From: [Clostridium] ultunense DSM 10521
GTDB taxonomy: Bacteria; Bacillota; Clostridia; Tissierellales; Tepidimicrobiaceae
DNA: 64,000 nucleotides
Assembly: GCF_000511955.1 (NCBI RefSeq)
Contig: NZ_AZSU01000003.1
Location: 296,261-360,260, forward strand
Direction: 5' to 3'
Shown: piece after piece, positions 26,234 to 34,020 of the stretch
How the letters are laid out: each line of letters opens with the position of its first letter
Position numbering within the stretch: position 1 is the first letter of the stretch
Position numbers and translations under genes: made by a program
Notes under the pieces: generated by a model
Database searches by the model: none
Told to the model about the DNA's origin: nothing
Seen by the model: only the letters and a program-made list of their open reading frames with translations

Positions 26234-26782
26234 TTAATAGATAATAGGACATCTAATACTAAGTTTTGATTCAAGTAATATTTCTTTACCCTTATTCGCT
26301 CCTAAAACAAAGGATAAATTTATTATTTTAGTGTTGAAATCAATACTAGTATCCTCAATTGATATTATATATTCAGCTATTTCATTATGTCCACTAAAAT
26401 AACTACCTTTAGGCAGTTTATCGTCTATTCTATTAGCAGCAATTCTATATATTTTGTTATCTTTAAAATAATATGTAGAGTAATTATATTTACAGGTAAC
26501 ACCAGGGTTATAATTCATTATTACAAATCCAAAATTATCCTTATATAATTCATTTAGAGAATCAAACTTTTCTGCAGATACTATCTCATCTGCAGCTTTT
26601 ATTTCCCTTTTAATATATTCCAATGCATACCTCCCGTTTAAGAGAACCTCATCTTCCATATTCCCTAAATTACAACTGTTTATACTATATTTAAGCAGGG
26701 AGAAAAGAGATAAAGCAATTATAGAATAGATAGCCAATGATAAAATTAGTTCTATTAAGGTAAAACCCTTATCTTCTCCCAT
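26234..26782 (-). CDS. Type IV prepilin-like protein (GspJ/PilW type)
   Basis: A 182-residue protein starting MGEDKG|FTLIELILSL, a class III prepilin signal with glutamate at position +5. The hydrophobic helix spans about residues 7-29. The C-terminal part is a predicted beta-rich pseudopilin head with a stretch NGRYALEYIKREIKAADEIVS typical of PilW/GspJ. Belongs to the minor pilin set, 2 bp from the next gene. Confidence 0.85.
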   Translation of the reverse strand: MGEDKGFTLIELILSLAIYSIIALSLFSLLKYSINSCNLGNMEDEVLLNGRYALEYIKREIKAADEIVSAEKFDSLNELYKDNFGFVIMNYNPGVTCKYNYSTYYFKDNKIYRIAANRIDDKLPKGSYFSGHNEIAEYIISIEDTSIDFNTKIINLSFVLGANKGKEILLESKLSIRCPIIY

Positions 26783-26784
26783 AA

Positions 26785-27231
26785 TTATACCTCATCCTTT
26801 TTAGGAATAGATACAAAAGTTTTTATATTAACGTTTTTTATTCTCTTGCTTTCTTTAATTGGAACAACCTCTACATTCAATTCCCACAAGTCATCGCTAT
26901 TGTTCTCCTTATATATAGTACAATAATAGTCGAATTCTTGGTTATTGTTACCTAATGGTAATCTAATAACTATAGTATCTGAATCATTAAACATATCTAT
27001 CAACATTTGTAAGTTCATATCCAACACATATTCATCATCTGTCCAACTATAATCGAAAGCTTTAATTTGTTCTATAATAGATTCTGCAATCAATAGCATA
27101 TCCATCTTATCCTTAGTCATCCTTATATTGTCAATACCTATGTTTAATATAGGCAAACAGGTTATTGCTATAATCCCTAATAAAAATAACCCCATCAATA
27201 TTTCTACAAGAAGGAAACCTTTTTTATTCAT
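26785..27231 (-). CDS. Type IV prepilin-like protein (GspI/PilV type)
   Basis: A 148-residue protein starting MNKKG|FLLVEILMGLFLLG with a class III leader and E5. The membrane helix is followed by a soluble head. The tight spacing (2 bp downstream, 13 bp upstream) places it in one transcript with the other minor pilins. Assigned to the GspI/PilV type by its position and helix pattern, which is tentative. Confidence 0.82.
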   Translation of the reverse strand: MNKKGFLLVEILMGLFLLGIIAITCLPILNIGIDNIRMTKDKMDMLLIAESIIEQIKAFDYSWTDDEYVLDMNLQMLIDMFNDSDTIVIRLPLGNNNQEFDYYCTIYKENNSDDLWELNVEVVPIKESKRIKNVNIKTFVSIPKKDEV

Positions 27232-27244
27232 ATTTTCCTACCTT

Positions 27245-27718
27245 TCAATGGAAATAAATATTTACCTTGCCTGTGGCAGGTGTAACGGTAATGCTTATTT
27301 TTTTTCCTTTTCTACTTTCTAAATATATGGTTCCCGAATCTTTAGGTGCACCTGAATAATTGAAAACCAATTCATTGTTTTTTATATTAGTGCTTTTAAA
27401 TTTAATGCCGCTAGTAAATTCCTTCTTTTTAATAGTTTCTGGAAAATTACTATATTTGTATATTAAATAGGTATTACTATTAAGTCTAATATCAACACTA
27501 TACAATTTTGATTCTACCACCGCTCTATTCCTTGCATAATTTATATCGTTTTTAAATTCCCTTAGCTCTTTTCTTTCCTTATAATTAAGAATGTTATTTC
27601 CCCTGATAATTGGAATAGCTAACAATATAGACAATAGACTAATTATCAAAATCAATTCTATTAAGGTAACCCCTTTAGAATCTTCTAGCATTTTCTTTTC
27701 CCTAATACCTCCATTCAT
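27245..27718 (-). CDS. Type IV prepilin-like protein (GspH/FimT type)
   Basis: About 157 residues from ATG 27718, or 148 from an internal ATG at 27691 (MLEDSKG|VTLIELILI). The leader and E5 are clear. The head contains RNRAVVESKLYSVDIRLNS and a SGAPKDSGTIYLE stretch ending in a G-K-V-N-I-Y-F-H, typical of GspH/FimT. The upstream start overlaps the SLH gene by 17 nt. Confidence 0.85.
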   Translation of the reverse strand: MNGGIREKKMLEDSKGVTLIELILIISLLSILLAIPIIRGNNILNYKERKELREFKNDINYARNRAVVESKLYSVDIRLNSNTYLIYKYSNFPETIKKKEFTSGIKFKSTNIKNNELVFNYSGAPKDSGTIYLESRKGKKISITVTPATGKVNIYFH

Positions 27719-29747
27719 TTAGTCTATGTAACATAAACACAAATTCTGCTCGAGTAATTGTATTGTTCATATTATCCTTACTTTTAGAACGTATCCCATT
27801 TTCATACATCATCTTTTCAGCAAAATAGTTCCAATTGAATTTTTGATTATCTAATACCCTAGACATAATCCCTTCAACTTCCTTATAGGTTATAGGATCG
27901 TGAGGTCTAAAAGTGTTATCCGGATATCCATTAACAATATTATAATAGCTTGCATAAGAAATAGCTTTTTCTGCATATCCAAACTCTATATAATCTTTAA
28001 ATTTGGTTATATTAGATGAATCGTGAGGTGGAAACCAATCGTATAGGCGACTCAACATTGTAACAAATTCCCTTCTCGAGATCTTTTTATCGGGTCTAAA
28101 GGTTCCATCAGGATAACCATATATTATTTCTCTCTTAACATAAGTATTTATTTCCTCTATAGCCCAGTGGCCTCTAGAATCATGGAAAATTGGCAGTTGA
28201 TTATCCACTCTAACAGCATAAATATTTCCTAAAAAATCTATATTATTTAAATTTATATCTGCAACTAAATAGTTACCTTCCTGTCTAGAAGGAATATAAA
28301 TCCATTTATTATGATGATATTTGTAAATACCATATTTAACATTGTTTCCGTAGGATTTAAATTTAACAGTTATCTTTTTATTTTTATCAAATGTACCTGC
28401 TAAGTTTAAAACCTTTAACCCATAAACTCCTGAAGCTTGTGTATGTCTATGGGAGCTAGGGTTAACGTAAGAAGTGGGTATTGAGTCTATTGTAACTATT
28501 ACATCATTGTAATAAGTACCAGATTCAATATCTACTAAGAATTTATCATCCTCAGTTATTCCAATATTTTCCTTGCCATCAATTGTAATTTTTTCCGTAT
28601 AGGTCTTAACTTTATTGCTGTTCAATTGAAGTTTTTTATAGGTTTCGTTATAAGATTTCATAAATCCATCCCAGTACCCAATTATAAAGGCCATTCTGTA
28701 ATTTTCAGATTGAAATTTAAGCCCATATTCATCGATAATAATATCATCTTTAGTTTTATGTCTTGTCCATAAATTTGGTTTGCCCAATGTGATATCAATT
28801 ATTCCAGCATATTCTCCCTTCATTTGACCTGTGGTCCTACCGTCTTCTTCACCGTTTAAATCGGGAGTTTCTACGAATTCTTTATTAGTTTTTCTATATG
28901 CTTCATTATAATAAATCATGTAACCTCCATTAGTTCTTCCCTCAAAAATACTTCTTCCGAATTCAAAACCAGCTAAAAATGCATCTATATATTCTTTATG
29001 CTCATTTCTTAGATTAAACATAGATATTATTTCTCTTTCAGTGGGCATGTTCCTTTTATAATCATTGCTCAGTCCTAGAAAATAATCCTTCCGTGCATTA
29101 AAATTAGCTAAATTTCTTGCATATTCGTCTCCATCTTCTAACCCTTTTTCATATGAATAATCCTTTTCACCTAACTTTGCAACTTGATATGCAGCTTCAA
29201 AAGACAATTTGTACGCATTTCGAAAGTGTTCTATAAAAATATCCGTGTATTCTCTAGATTCATTATTTAGTTCGAATATAGCAATCAATCTTTTATCGCT
29301 AGGAACATATCTTTGCCATCGATTTTTATCTCCAGATTTATATGCTATATATCCATCAATCCTTCCCATAACATTTCCAAAATCCTCTGCCCCATAAATA
29401 ATAATTGAATCGTCGGAACTCCCCTTCCTATATGCATCATAATACCCATCTTCGAAGCCTTTACTATACCCATCACCAAAACCTGATATATAATCCTCAG
29501 TTTTACCTTTGATATTGAGATCTCTAATTAAATCATCTAAATTTCTTTTCAAAACTTCTTTTAAAGTATTAGCCTTATTTTTGGCATCTGAAGCACCAGT
29601 AATTCTTCCATCAGAAACACCCTTGTCCAAACCATCTTTATACCCTATATTATAATCTAAAGATTTATCATCAATTGCAAAAACTGTAGTACTACTAAAA
29701 ATAATTATTAAAATCAAAAATACTAACATATTTCGTCTTTTATTCAT
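27702..29747 (-). CDS. Secreted S-layer homology (SLH) protein within the pilus locus
   Basis: A 681-residue secreted protein. Signal peptide at about residues 5-24. The N-terminal half (about 30-370) holds many repeats of a Y-x2-G-x2-D-G-x3-G type, for example YNIGYKDGLDKGVSDG and YISGFGDGYSKGFEDG. A middle beta-rich domain (about 390-500) contains KNKKITVKFKSYGNNVKYGIY. The C-terminus (about 505-681) has two full SLH domains (REIIYGYPDGTFRPDKKISR and NIVNGYPDNTFRPHDPIT) and a degenerate third. SLH domains attach proteins to cell-wall polysaccharide. Its place between pilO-like and gspH-like genes suggests a wall-associated pilus component. Confidence 0.85.
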   Translation of the reverse strand: MNKRRNMLVFLILIIIFSSTTVFAIDDKSLDYNIGYKDGLDKGVSDGRITGASDAKNKANTLKEVLKRNLDDLIRDLNIKGKTEDYISGFGDGYSKGFEDGYYDAYRKGSSDDSIIIYGAEDFGNVMGRIDGYIAYKSGDKNRWQRYVPSDKRLIAIFELNNESREYTDIFIEHFRNAYKLSFEAAYQVAKLGEKDYSYEKGLEDGDEYARNLANFNARKDYFLGLSNDYKRNMPTEREIISMFNLRNEHKEYIDAFLAGFEFGRSIFEGRTNGGYMIYYNEAYRKTNKEFVETPDLNGEEDGRTTGQMKGEYAGIIDITLGKPNLWTRHKTKDDIIIDEYGLKFQSENYRMAFIIGYWDGFMKSYNETYKKLQLNSNKVKTYTEKITIDGKENIGITEDDKFLVDIESGTYYNDVIVTIDSIPTSYVNPSSHRHTQASGVYGLKVLNLAGTFDKNKKITVKFKSYGNNVKYGIYKYHHNKWIYIPSRQEGNYLVADINLNNIDFLGNIYAVRVDNQLPIFHDSRGHWAIEEINTYVKREIIYGYPDGTFRPDKKISRREFVTMLSRLYDWFPPHDSSNITKFKDYIEFGYAEKAISYASYYNIVNGYPDNTFRPHDPITYKEVEGIMSRVLDNQKFNWNYFAEKMMYENGIRSKSKDNMNNTITRAEFVFMLHRLNEWRY

Positions 29748-29843
29748 AAACTCACCTACTCATTCTTTAATCTATAAATCATCTAATTGGCCTTTTTATT
29801 CTTTCGATTTAAATCCGATTATAGGTATAAAGTTATTTTCTTA

Positions 29844-31256
29844 TTATTTTGGTATTACCAATATTTTCCCTTCCCATATATCTTTATCGGATTCTATTTC
29901 GTTATACTTTATTAAAACATTTTTCTTTTTAGTAGTTCCATAATATTTCATACTTATTTTATTTAAAGTATCTCCCTTTTCCACTATGTAAAAAGAAAAT
30001 TTTTCCTTAGTTTTAATGCTATCCTTTGGATAATTAGCCTCTAGTTTATCAAACAGAATTACCCCATAATCATCTCTATTATAACTAAGTTCTAAATATA
30101 TTCTATCTAGTTGTAGTGGATATAGAGATAAATCTTCTGGAGGTTTAGTCTCTAAATAATTCCATCCAATCCAATTGACTCCCTTAGATAATTCCAGACC
30201 TATTTTTTCCCCAGCTTGTCCCTTAAATCTTAATCCTATGGTTGCAGGAGAATAGGCATAAGAATGGACCCAAAGCCCTAGGTTTGCAGGTGGATATTTA
30301 ATAATTATATTCCTATCTGTTAAATCTATATATGCTCTATTTTCATCTTCAATGGCTAAAATATCGTATTCCAATCTTAAAGAATAATTTCTATGTTTGA
30401 AATTGGAAGACTTGGATAATCTTCCTCTTATATTTTTATGGGAGGGTATAAAATACAAGCCTCCATCTTCAAAGGTCTCTAATACCTCCCTATGAAAGTT
30501 ATCCATAATCTCTTCTTCTGTGCTTGGTATATGGCTGCGGTTATTATCATCAATAATATCATCAATAGGCCCTTCTTCTCCTAAATTCCCTTCCTTTTCA
30601 AAACCTTCAAAAGCTACAAAGGGGTTAGTCTTTCCTTCAATTATACTAGCATTTATGTAATCTATTTCTTCATCTATATCAGCAATTCCTTCTAAACTAT
30701 ATATTTTTAATCCAATATTCCCTGCTAAATTGTCACCTATATCTCTGTCCATGGTCAAATTTGAAATTACCATTTTTTTAGGGCTTGATGTTATTCCATT
30801 TATCGTCTCTAAAAATCCCTTATAGCTTCCTCTATAAGGAATTGTAATATTCATAGTCCTTATACTTAAATCTCCAATTTCCTCCTGGGAAGGTGTGTCG
30901 AAATTTATATCTAGTATATTGATTTCTTCATTATCTAATAATTCGTTTAAAAGATAAATAATTTCAGGTTGATCTAGAGTTGAAAAGTATCTATTTAGTA
31001 TTGAATCCTTGGCCCTTTGTAGCTTAATCCATTCCTCATCTATTTTTTTTTCCCTTTTTAATATTGAATTCATTTGAGCAATTTCTTCCTCATACTCTAG
31101 CTTTTGATTAGTTAATTCTTCTAACTTAGTCATCTGTGGTTCAATTACAAACCTAAAGGTAGCCCAAAATATTATAATTATTCCTAAAGAAAGGAGTAGT
31201 ATCTTTTCATTCTTCGTCAATGGCCTCATCATCTTCTTCATGTTCAACTTCTTCAT
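29844..31256 (-). CDS. PilO-like protein fused to a carbohydrate-binding-like domain and LysM
   Basis: About 470 residues. ATG 31256 is chosen because AAGGAG lies 9 nt upstream; it overlaps pilN by 50 nt. Residues up to about 15 are basic, the membrane helix is about 20-40, a coiled coil follows (about 45-85), then a PilO-like ferredoxin-fold region (about 95-210). A linker leads to a beta-sandwich domain (about 255-415) with KYPPANLGLWVHSY and IYLELSYNRDDYGVILFDKL. The last 50 residues are a LysM (YIVEKGDTLNKISMKYYG and ILVIPK). The fusion would tie the pilus alignment complex to peptidoglycan, a plausible adaptation in a single-membrane cell. Confidence 0.72.
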   Translation of the reverse strand: MKKLNMKKMMRPLTKNEKILLLSLGIIIIFWATFRFVIEPQMTKLEELTNQKLEYEEEIAQMNSILKREKKIDEEWIKLQRAKDSILNRYFSTLDQPEIIYLLNELLDNEEINILDINFDTPSQEEIGDLSIRTMNITIPYRGSYKGFLETINGITSSPKKMVISNLTMDRDIGDNLAGNIGLKIYSLEGIADIDEEIDYINASIIEGKTNPFVAFEGFEKEGNLGEEGPIDDIIDDNNRSHIPSTEEEIMDNFHREVLETFEDGGLYFIPSHKNIRGRLSKSSNFKHRNYSLRLEYDILAIEDENRAYIDLTDRNIIIKYPPANLGLWVHSYAYSPATIGLRFKGQAGEKIGLELSKGVNWIGWNYLETKPPEDLSLYPLQLDRIYLELSYNRDDYGVILFDKLEANYPKDSIKTKEKFSFYIVEKGDTLNKISMKYYGTTKKKNVLIKYNEIESDKDIWEGKILVIPK

Positions 31257-31824
31257 TATTTGTATCTCCTTCATCTTCACTCACATCCTTTAGGTTAATA
31301 TTCAAAATAAAATTATAATATCCTTCTTCAGAAGATATATTTGATATAAATATTTCCTTAAAATCATCAATGTATTCTAAGGTTTTACCTAATTGGGCAA
31401 TTGACCATCTATCCTTGGAATTGCCTATTATTTCAATGCTATCAGTATATATACTGATAGATGTAAAAAAAACATCTTCTGGCATTCTTGAAGTTATGGC
31501 ATCTAATAGGTAGTTGTCAATTTTGCTCTCCTTCTCAATAGAAGCATCCAACAATTTAATTTTATCCAAGGATTCTTTGAAATTGACTACTTCAATTTCC
31601 CTATCTTTTATTTCATCTAATTTTTTATTAATTCTTTCATCTTCAACAATTAACCTTAACTTGGTTATATCCTGTGAATTTTTTTTAATTTTGACTTGGT
31701 TATATATAGTATAGAATATAGTAAATATTGATAAAAGAATTATTGCTGGATAAATAAGAAACTGTTTATCTATATGGAAATCTTTTTTTTCTATGTAAGG
31801 TTCAAAATAATTTAGGTCTTTCAT
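31207..31824 (-). CDS. pilN: PilN-like type IV pilus assembly protein
   Basis: A 205-residue protein with one membrane helix (about residues 22-42), a coiled coil (about 45-90) and a small alpha/beta domain containing LDAITSRMPEDVFFTSISIYTD, the typical PilN pattern. The last 25 residues are nearly all acidic (E and D), and the DNA encoding that tail is also the start of the next gene in another frame. In pilus systems PilN links PilM in the cytosol with PilO. Position directly after pilM (3 bp) supports the call. Confidence 0.85.
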   Translation of the reverse strand: MKDLNYFEPYIEKKDFHIDKQFLIYPAIILLSIFTIFYTIYNQVKIKKNSQDITKLRLIVEDERINKKLDEIKDREIEVVNFKESLDKIKLLDASIEKESKIDNYLLDAITSRMPEDVFFTSISIYTDSIEIIGNSKDRWSIAQLGKTLEYIDDFKEIFISNISSEEGYYNFILNINLKDVSEDEGDTNNEEVEHEEDDEAIDEE

Positions 31825-31827
31825 AGT

Positions 31828-32898
31828 CTATGCCCCTGCCCTTCTAATTAATGCTCCTATAGGATTCATATATTCATAAATTTTACCATCGAAAACTAGA
31901 TTGTCCATGGATTGTATTTTAATAGAAGGTATATTGAAATAATTGGAATAAAAATTATCTAACCCATTATAATTTCCGTTACCCCCATATAAAAGAATCA
32001 TATCAATTTGGTTTTCCGATTCCCTACTTAAATAATATCTAAATACAATCTCTATTCTCTCATTTAGTGTATTGAAAACGTTTTTTATCATATTTGAAAC
32101 AGAATTATGTTCTGGATTTTCTTCACTTAACTGATCCATGTTACCAAAATTTTTCTTTATTTCTTCAATTTCAGTTTCTCCGTACTCCAAAAAATTTAAA
32201 ATACTTTGGTCAATATATTTGCTGCCTATCTCAATTACTCTACTTACATATATTATTCCATTTTTAATTATGGAAACCTTAGTGCCTTCGTAGCCAATAT
32301 CTATGGTAGCAAAAGTTATATTTTCAGTTAGGTAATCATCATTAATTAGATTGTTGTATTCTAAAAGCTTTCCTATAGAATTAGGTTGATAGTCTAATAT
32401 TAATGGGTTTAGCCCTAAATCCTTTAATAATTGGAGATGGGTTTCTACAATTTCTTTGGGAATTCCAATTAACAATATACTCAGTTTTTCAATATCATCT
32501 TCATAAATAGAACCTATGGGTTTAAACTGTACAATATAATTTTCTGGATTTACAGGGATATAGTCTTCAACTTGAAAACTTAAAACATTTTCAATCTCTT
32601 CTGGCTCTACCTTTGGAATTATTACTTCTCTAACAATTATCTCTGAACTATTAATGGTTAAATAAGTATCCTTAGTTTTAATTCTATTCTTTTTTAATTC
32701 TTCATCTATTAAATAGTGAATTAAATCCTTATCTACAATTTTGCCATCATTATAAGCTCCCTTCGGAGTAAGGATAGTAAAATAATCATCTATTACAATT
32801 CCCTTTTTAGTATCCTTGCCAACAATTCCCTTAATTTGATAGGAACCTATATCTAAAGACAGGACCTTTCTCTTAGGAAAAAGAGATTTTAAACTCAA
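31828..32898 (-). CDS. pilM: Type IV pilus assembly protein PilM
   Basis: A 356-residue cytosolic actin-like protein. Phosphate-binding loops are seen in LSLDIGSYQIKGIVG (about 14-28) and ATIDIGYEGTKVSII (about 203-217), with ILLYGGNGNYNGL near 304-316. The VNPENYIVQF segment is common in PilM. It binds the N-terminus of PilN and connects the pilus platform to the motor. The start overlaps the upstream minor pilin gene by 4 nt. Confidence 0.92.
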   Translation of the reverse strand: MSLKSLFPKRKVLSLDIGSYQIKGIVGKDTKKGIVIDDYFTILTPKGAYNDGKIVDKDLIHYLIDEELKKNRIKTKDTYLTINSSEIIVREVIIPKVEPEEIENVLSFQVEDYIPVNPENYIVQFKPIGSIYEDDIEKLSILLIGIPKEIVETHLQLLKDLGLNPLILDYQPNSIGKLLEYNNLINDDYLTENITFATIDIGYEGTKVSIIKNGIIYVSRVIEIGSKYIDQSILNFLEYGETEIEEIKKNFGNMDQLSEENPEHNSVSNMIKNVFNTLNERIEIVFRYYLSRESENQIDMILLYGGNGNYNGLDNFYSNYFNIPSIKIQSMDNLVFDGKIYEYMNPIGALIRRAGA

Positions 32899-33428
32899 TG
32901 GCTATCATCTCCTTTTATATTGATATATTCAATTATAGAACCCTTTAAATCATTATTACCTTTAATATTAAGCAATTCTATGGTGTATTTAATATTAAAT
33001 TCTTCATCGGTAGGTGTATATTTTCCTTTGATATCTATAGTAATAAGATTATTCTCCAATTTAAAATCCGATTCCGACTCGTAGATTTCAATATTATTAG
33101 CAGAAAAAATTTTCTGTTCATTAGCTGCTTTTATTATTTTTACGCCATTATCTTTTATATAGATATAATTTTTATTATTATCAAAGTCGCCTTCATCCTT
33201 TTTACCATATATATAGATTTCATCTGCATATCTTAATTCATCCTCCATTGTCTTTATACCTTGGTTTAAATTAGATTGTATTTCATATCTAGTACCAGTT
33301 CTAAGTAAAGTATCGTAATTAAAATAGAAAAAGGTATACATAAAAGAAATTATAATGCCTAAAATAGCAACTGTTATTATTAATTCTACTAAAGTCAATC
33401 CTTTTTTTTCAAGTAGTTTTTTATACAT
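32895..33428 (-). CDS. Type IV prepilin-like protein (PulG/PilW-type)
   Basis: About 177 residues from ATG 33428, chosen because AAGGAAG precedes it by 6 nt and it limits overlap with the upstream gene to 8 nt. The leader is MYKKLLEKKG|LTLVELIITV with E5 and a hydrophobic helix to about residue 35. The head has NLNQGIKTMEDELRYADEIYIYG, typical of PilW/GspJ. It joins pilM by a 4-nt overlap. Confidence 0.85.
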   Translation of the reverse strand: MYKKLLEKKGLTLVELIITVAILGIIISFMYTFFYFNYDTLLRTGTRYEIQSNLNQGIKTMEDELRYADEIYIYGKKDEGDFDNNKNYIYIKDNGVKIIKAANEQKIFSANNIEIYESESDFKLENNLITIDIKGKYTPTDEEFNIKYTIELLNIKGNNDLKGSIIEYINIKGDDSH

Positions 33429-33906
33429 TTCTATCTTCCTTAATTGGGACATAGGTTGAGAGCTGTACATTTTTCTTCCCCTTGTCATAAAAGAGGATAA
33501 TCTTTATTTTCTGCACATTTGATCTAATACTAGAATTATCAGTTGATTCAATATATATATTTTGTCTCTCAATAAGACAATGGATTTTTTTGTTTTCGTA
33601 CTTAAAAAAATCATTATCATTATCAAATATTTTATAATTGTTATGATATCCCTTTTTATTTAAAATTTCTTCAACAATACCTTTAAAATCTTGATCATTT
33701 TCTATTTGAGCATCAGTAACTTCTGAATTTATTTCATCTAAAATACTCTTACCTTCTCTTACTGATTCAACTTTTCTACTAGAGAAATTGATATTCAGAT
33801 TAGTGGTCGTAAAAAGACTGAAGAAGGAAACTGTTATAACTGCCAGTATAGCTAAAGTTATTAATACTTCTAATAAGGTTAATCCTTTGTCGTTAATTTT
33901 AACCAC
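33421..33906 (-). CDS. Type IV prepilin-like protein (PilV/GspI-type)
   Basis: A 161-residue protein from a GTG at 33906 with AGAGG upstream. Leader MVKINDKG|LTLLEVLITLA with E5, then a membrane helix. Head of about 125 residues, mostly hydrophilic, containing REGKSILDEINSEV. It is the first gene after a roughly 110-bp gap that follows the beta-propeller pilin-like gene. Confidence 0.83.
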   Translation of the reverse strand: MVKINDKGLTLLEVLITLAILAVITVSFFSLFTTTNLNINFSSRKVESVREGKSILDEINSEVTDAQIENDQDFKGIVEEILNKKGYHNNYKIFDNDNDFFKYENKKIHCLIERQNIYIESTDNSSIRSNVQKIKIILFYDKGKKNVQLSTYVPIKEDRNV

Positions 33907-33971
33907 CCTCTTTTTATAGAGAATAGGAAAATCCTCACCTATAAAATATTAAATAAATTGAATTTTACCTA

Positions 33972-34020
33972 CTTGAGTTTCAAGAAAAGCTACCTTTTAA
34001 GCTTCGATAGAATCTTTTCT
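33972..34020 (-). other. Structured 3' region after the propeller pilin gene
   Basis: Directly after the stop codon the minus strand can fold AGAAAAG with CTTTTCT, extended inward by CTATC with GGTAG, then a second hairpin CTTGA-AAC-TCAAG. No T-run follows, so it is not a typical terminator. It could be an mRNA stability or processing element, or an unknown leader for the next genes. A partly similar pattern (ATCGAA, about 8-10 nt, AAAAGG, then AGTAGGT) occurs at about 29765-29815. Confidence 0.4.
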
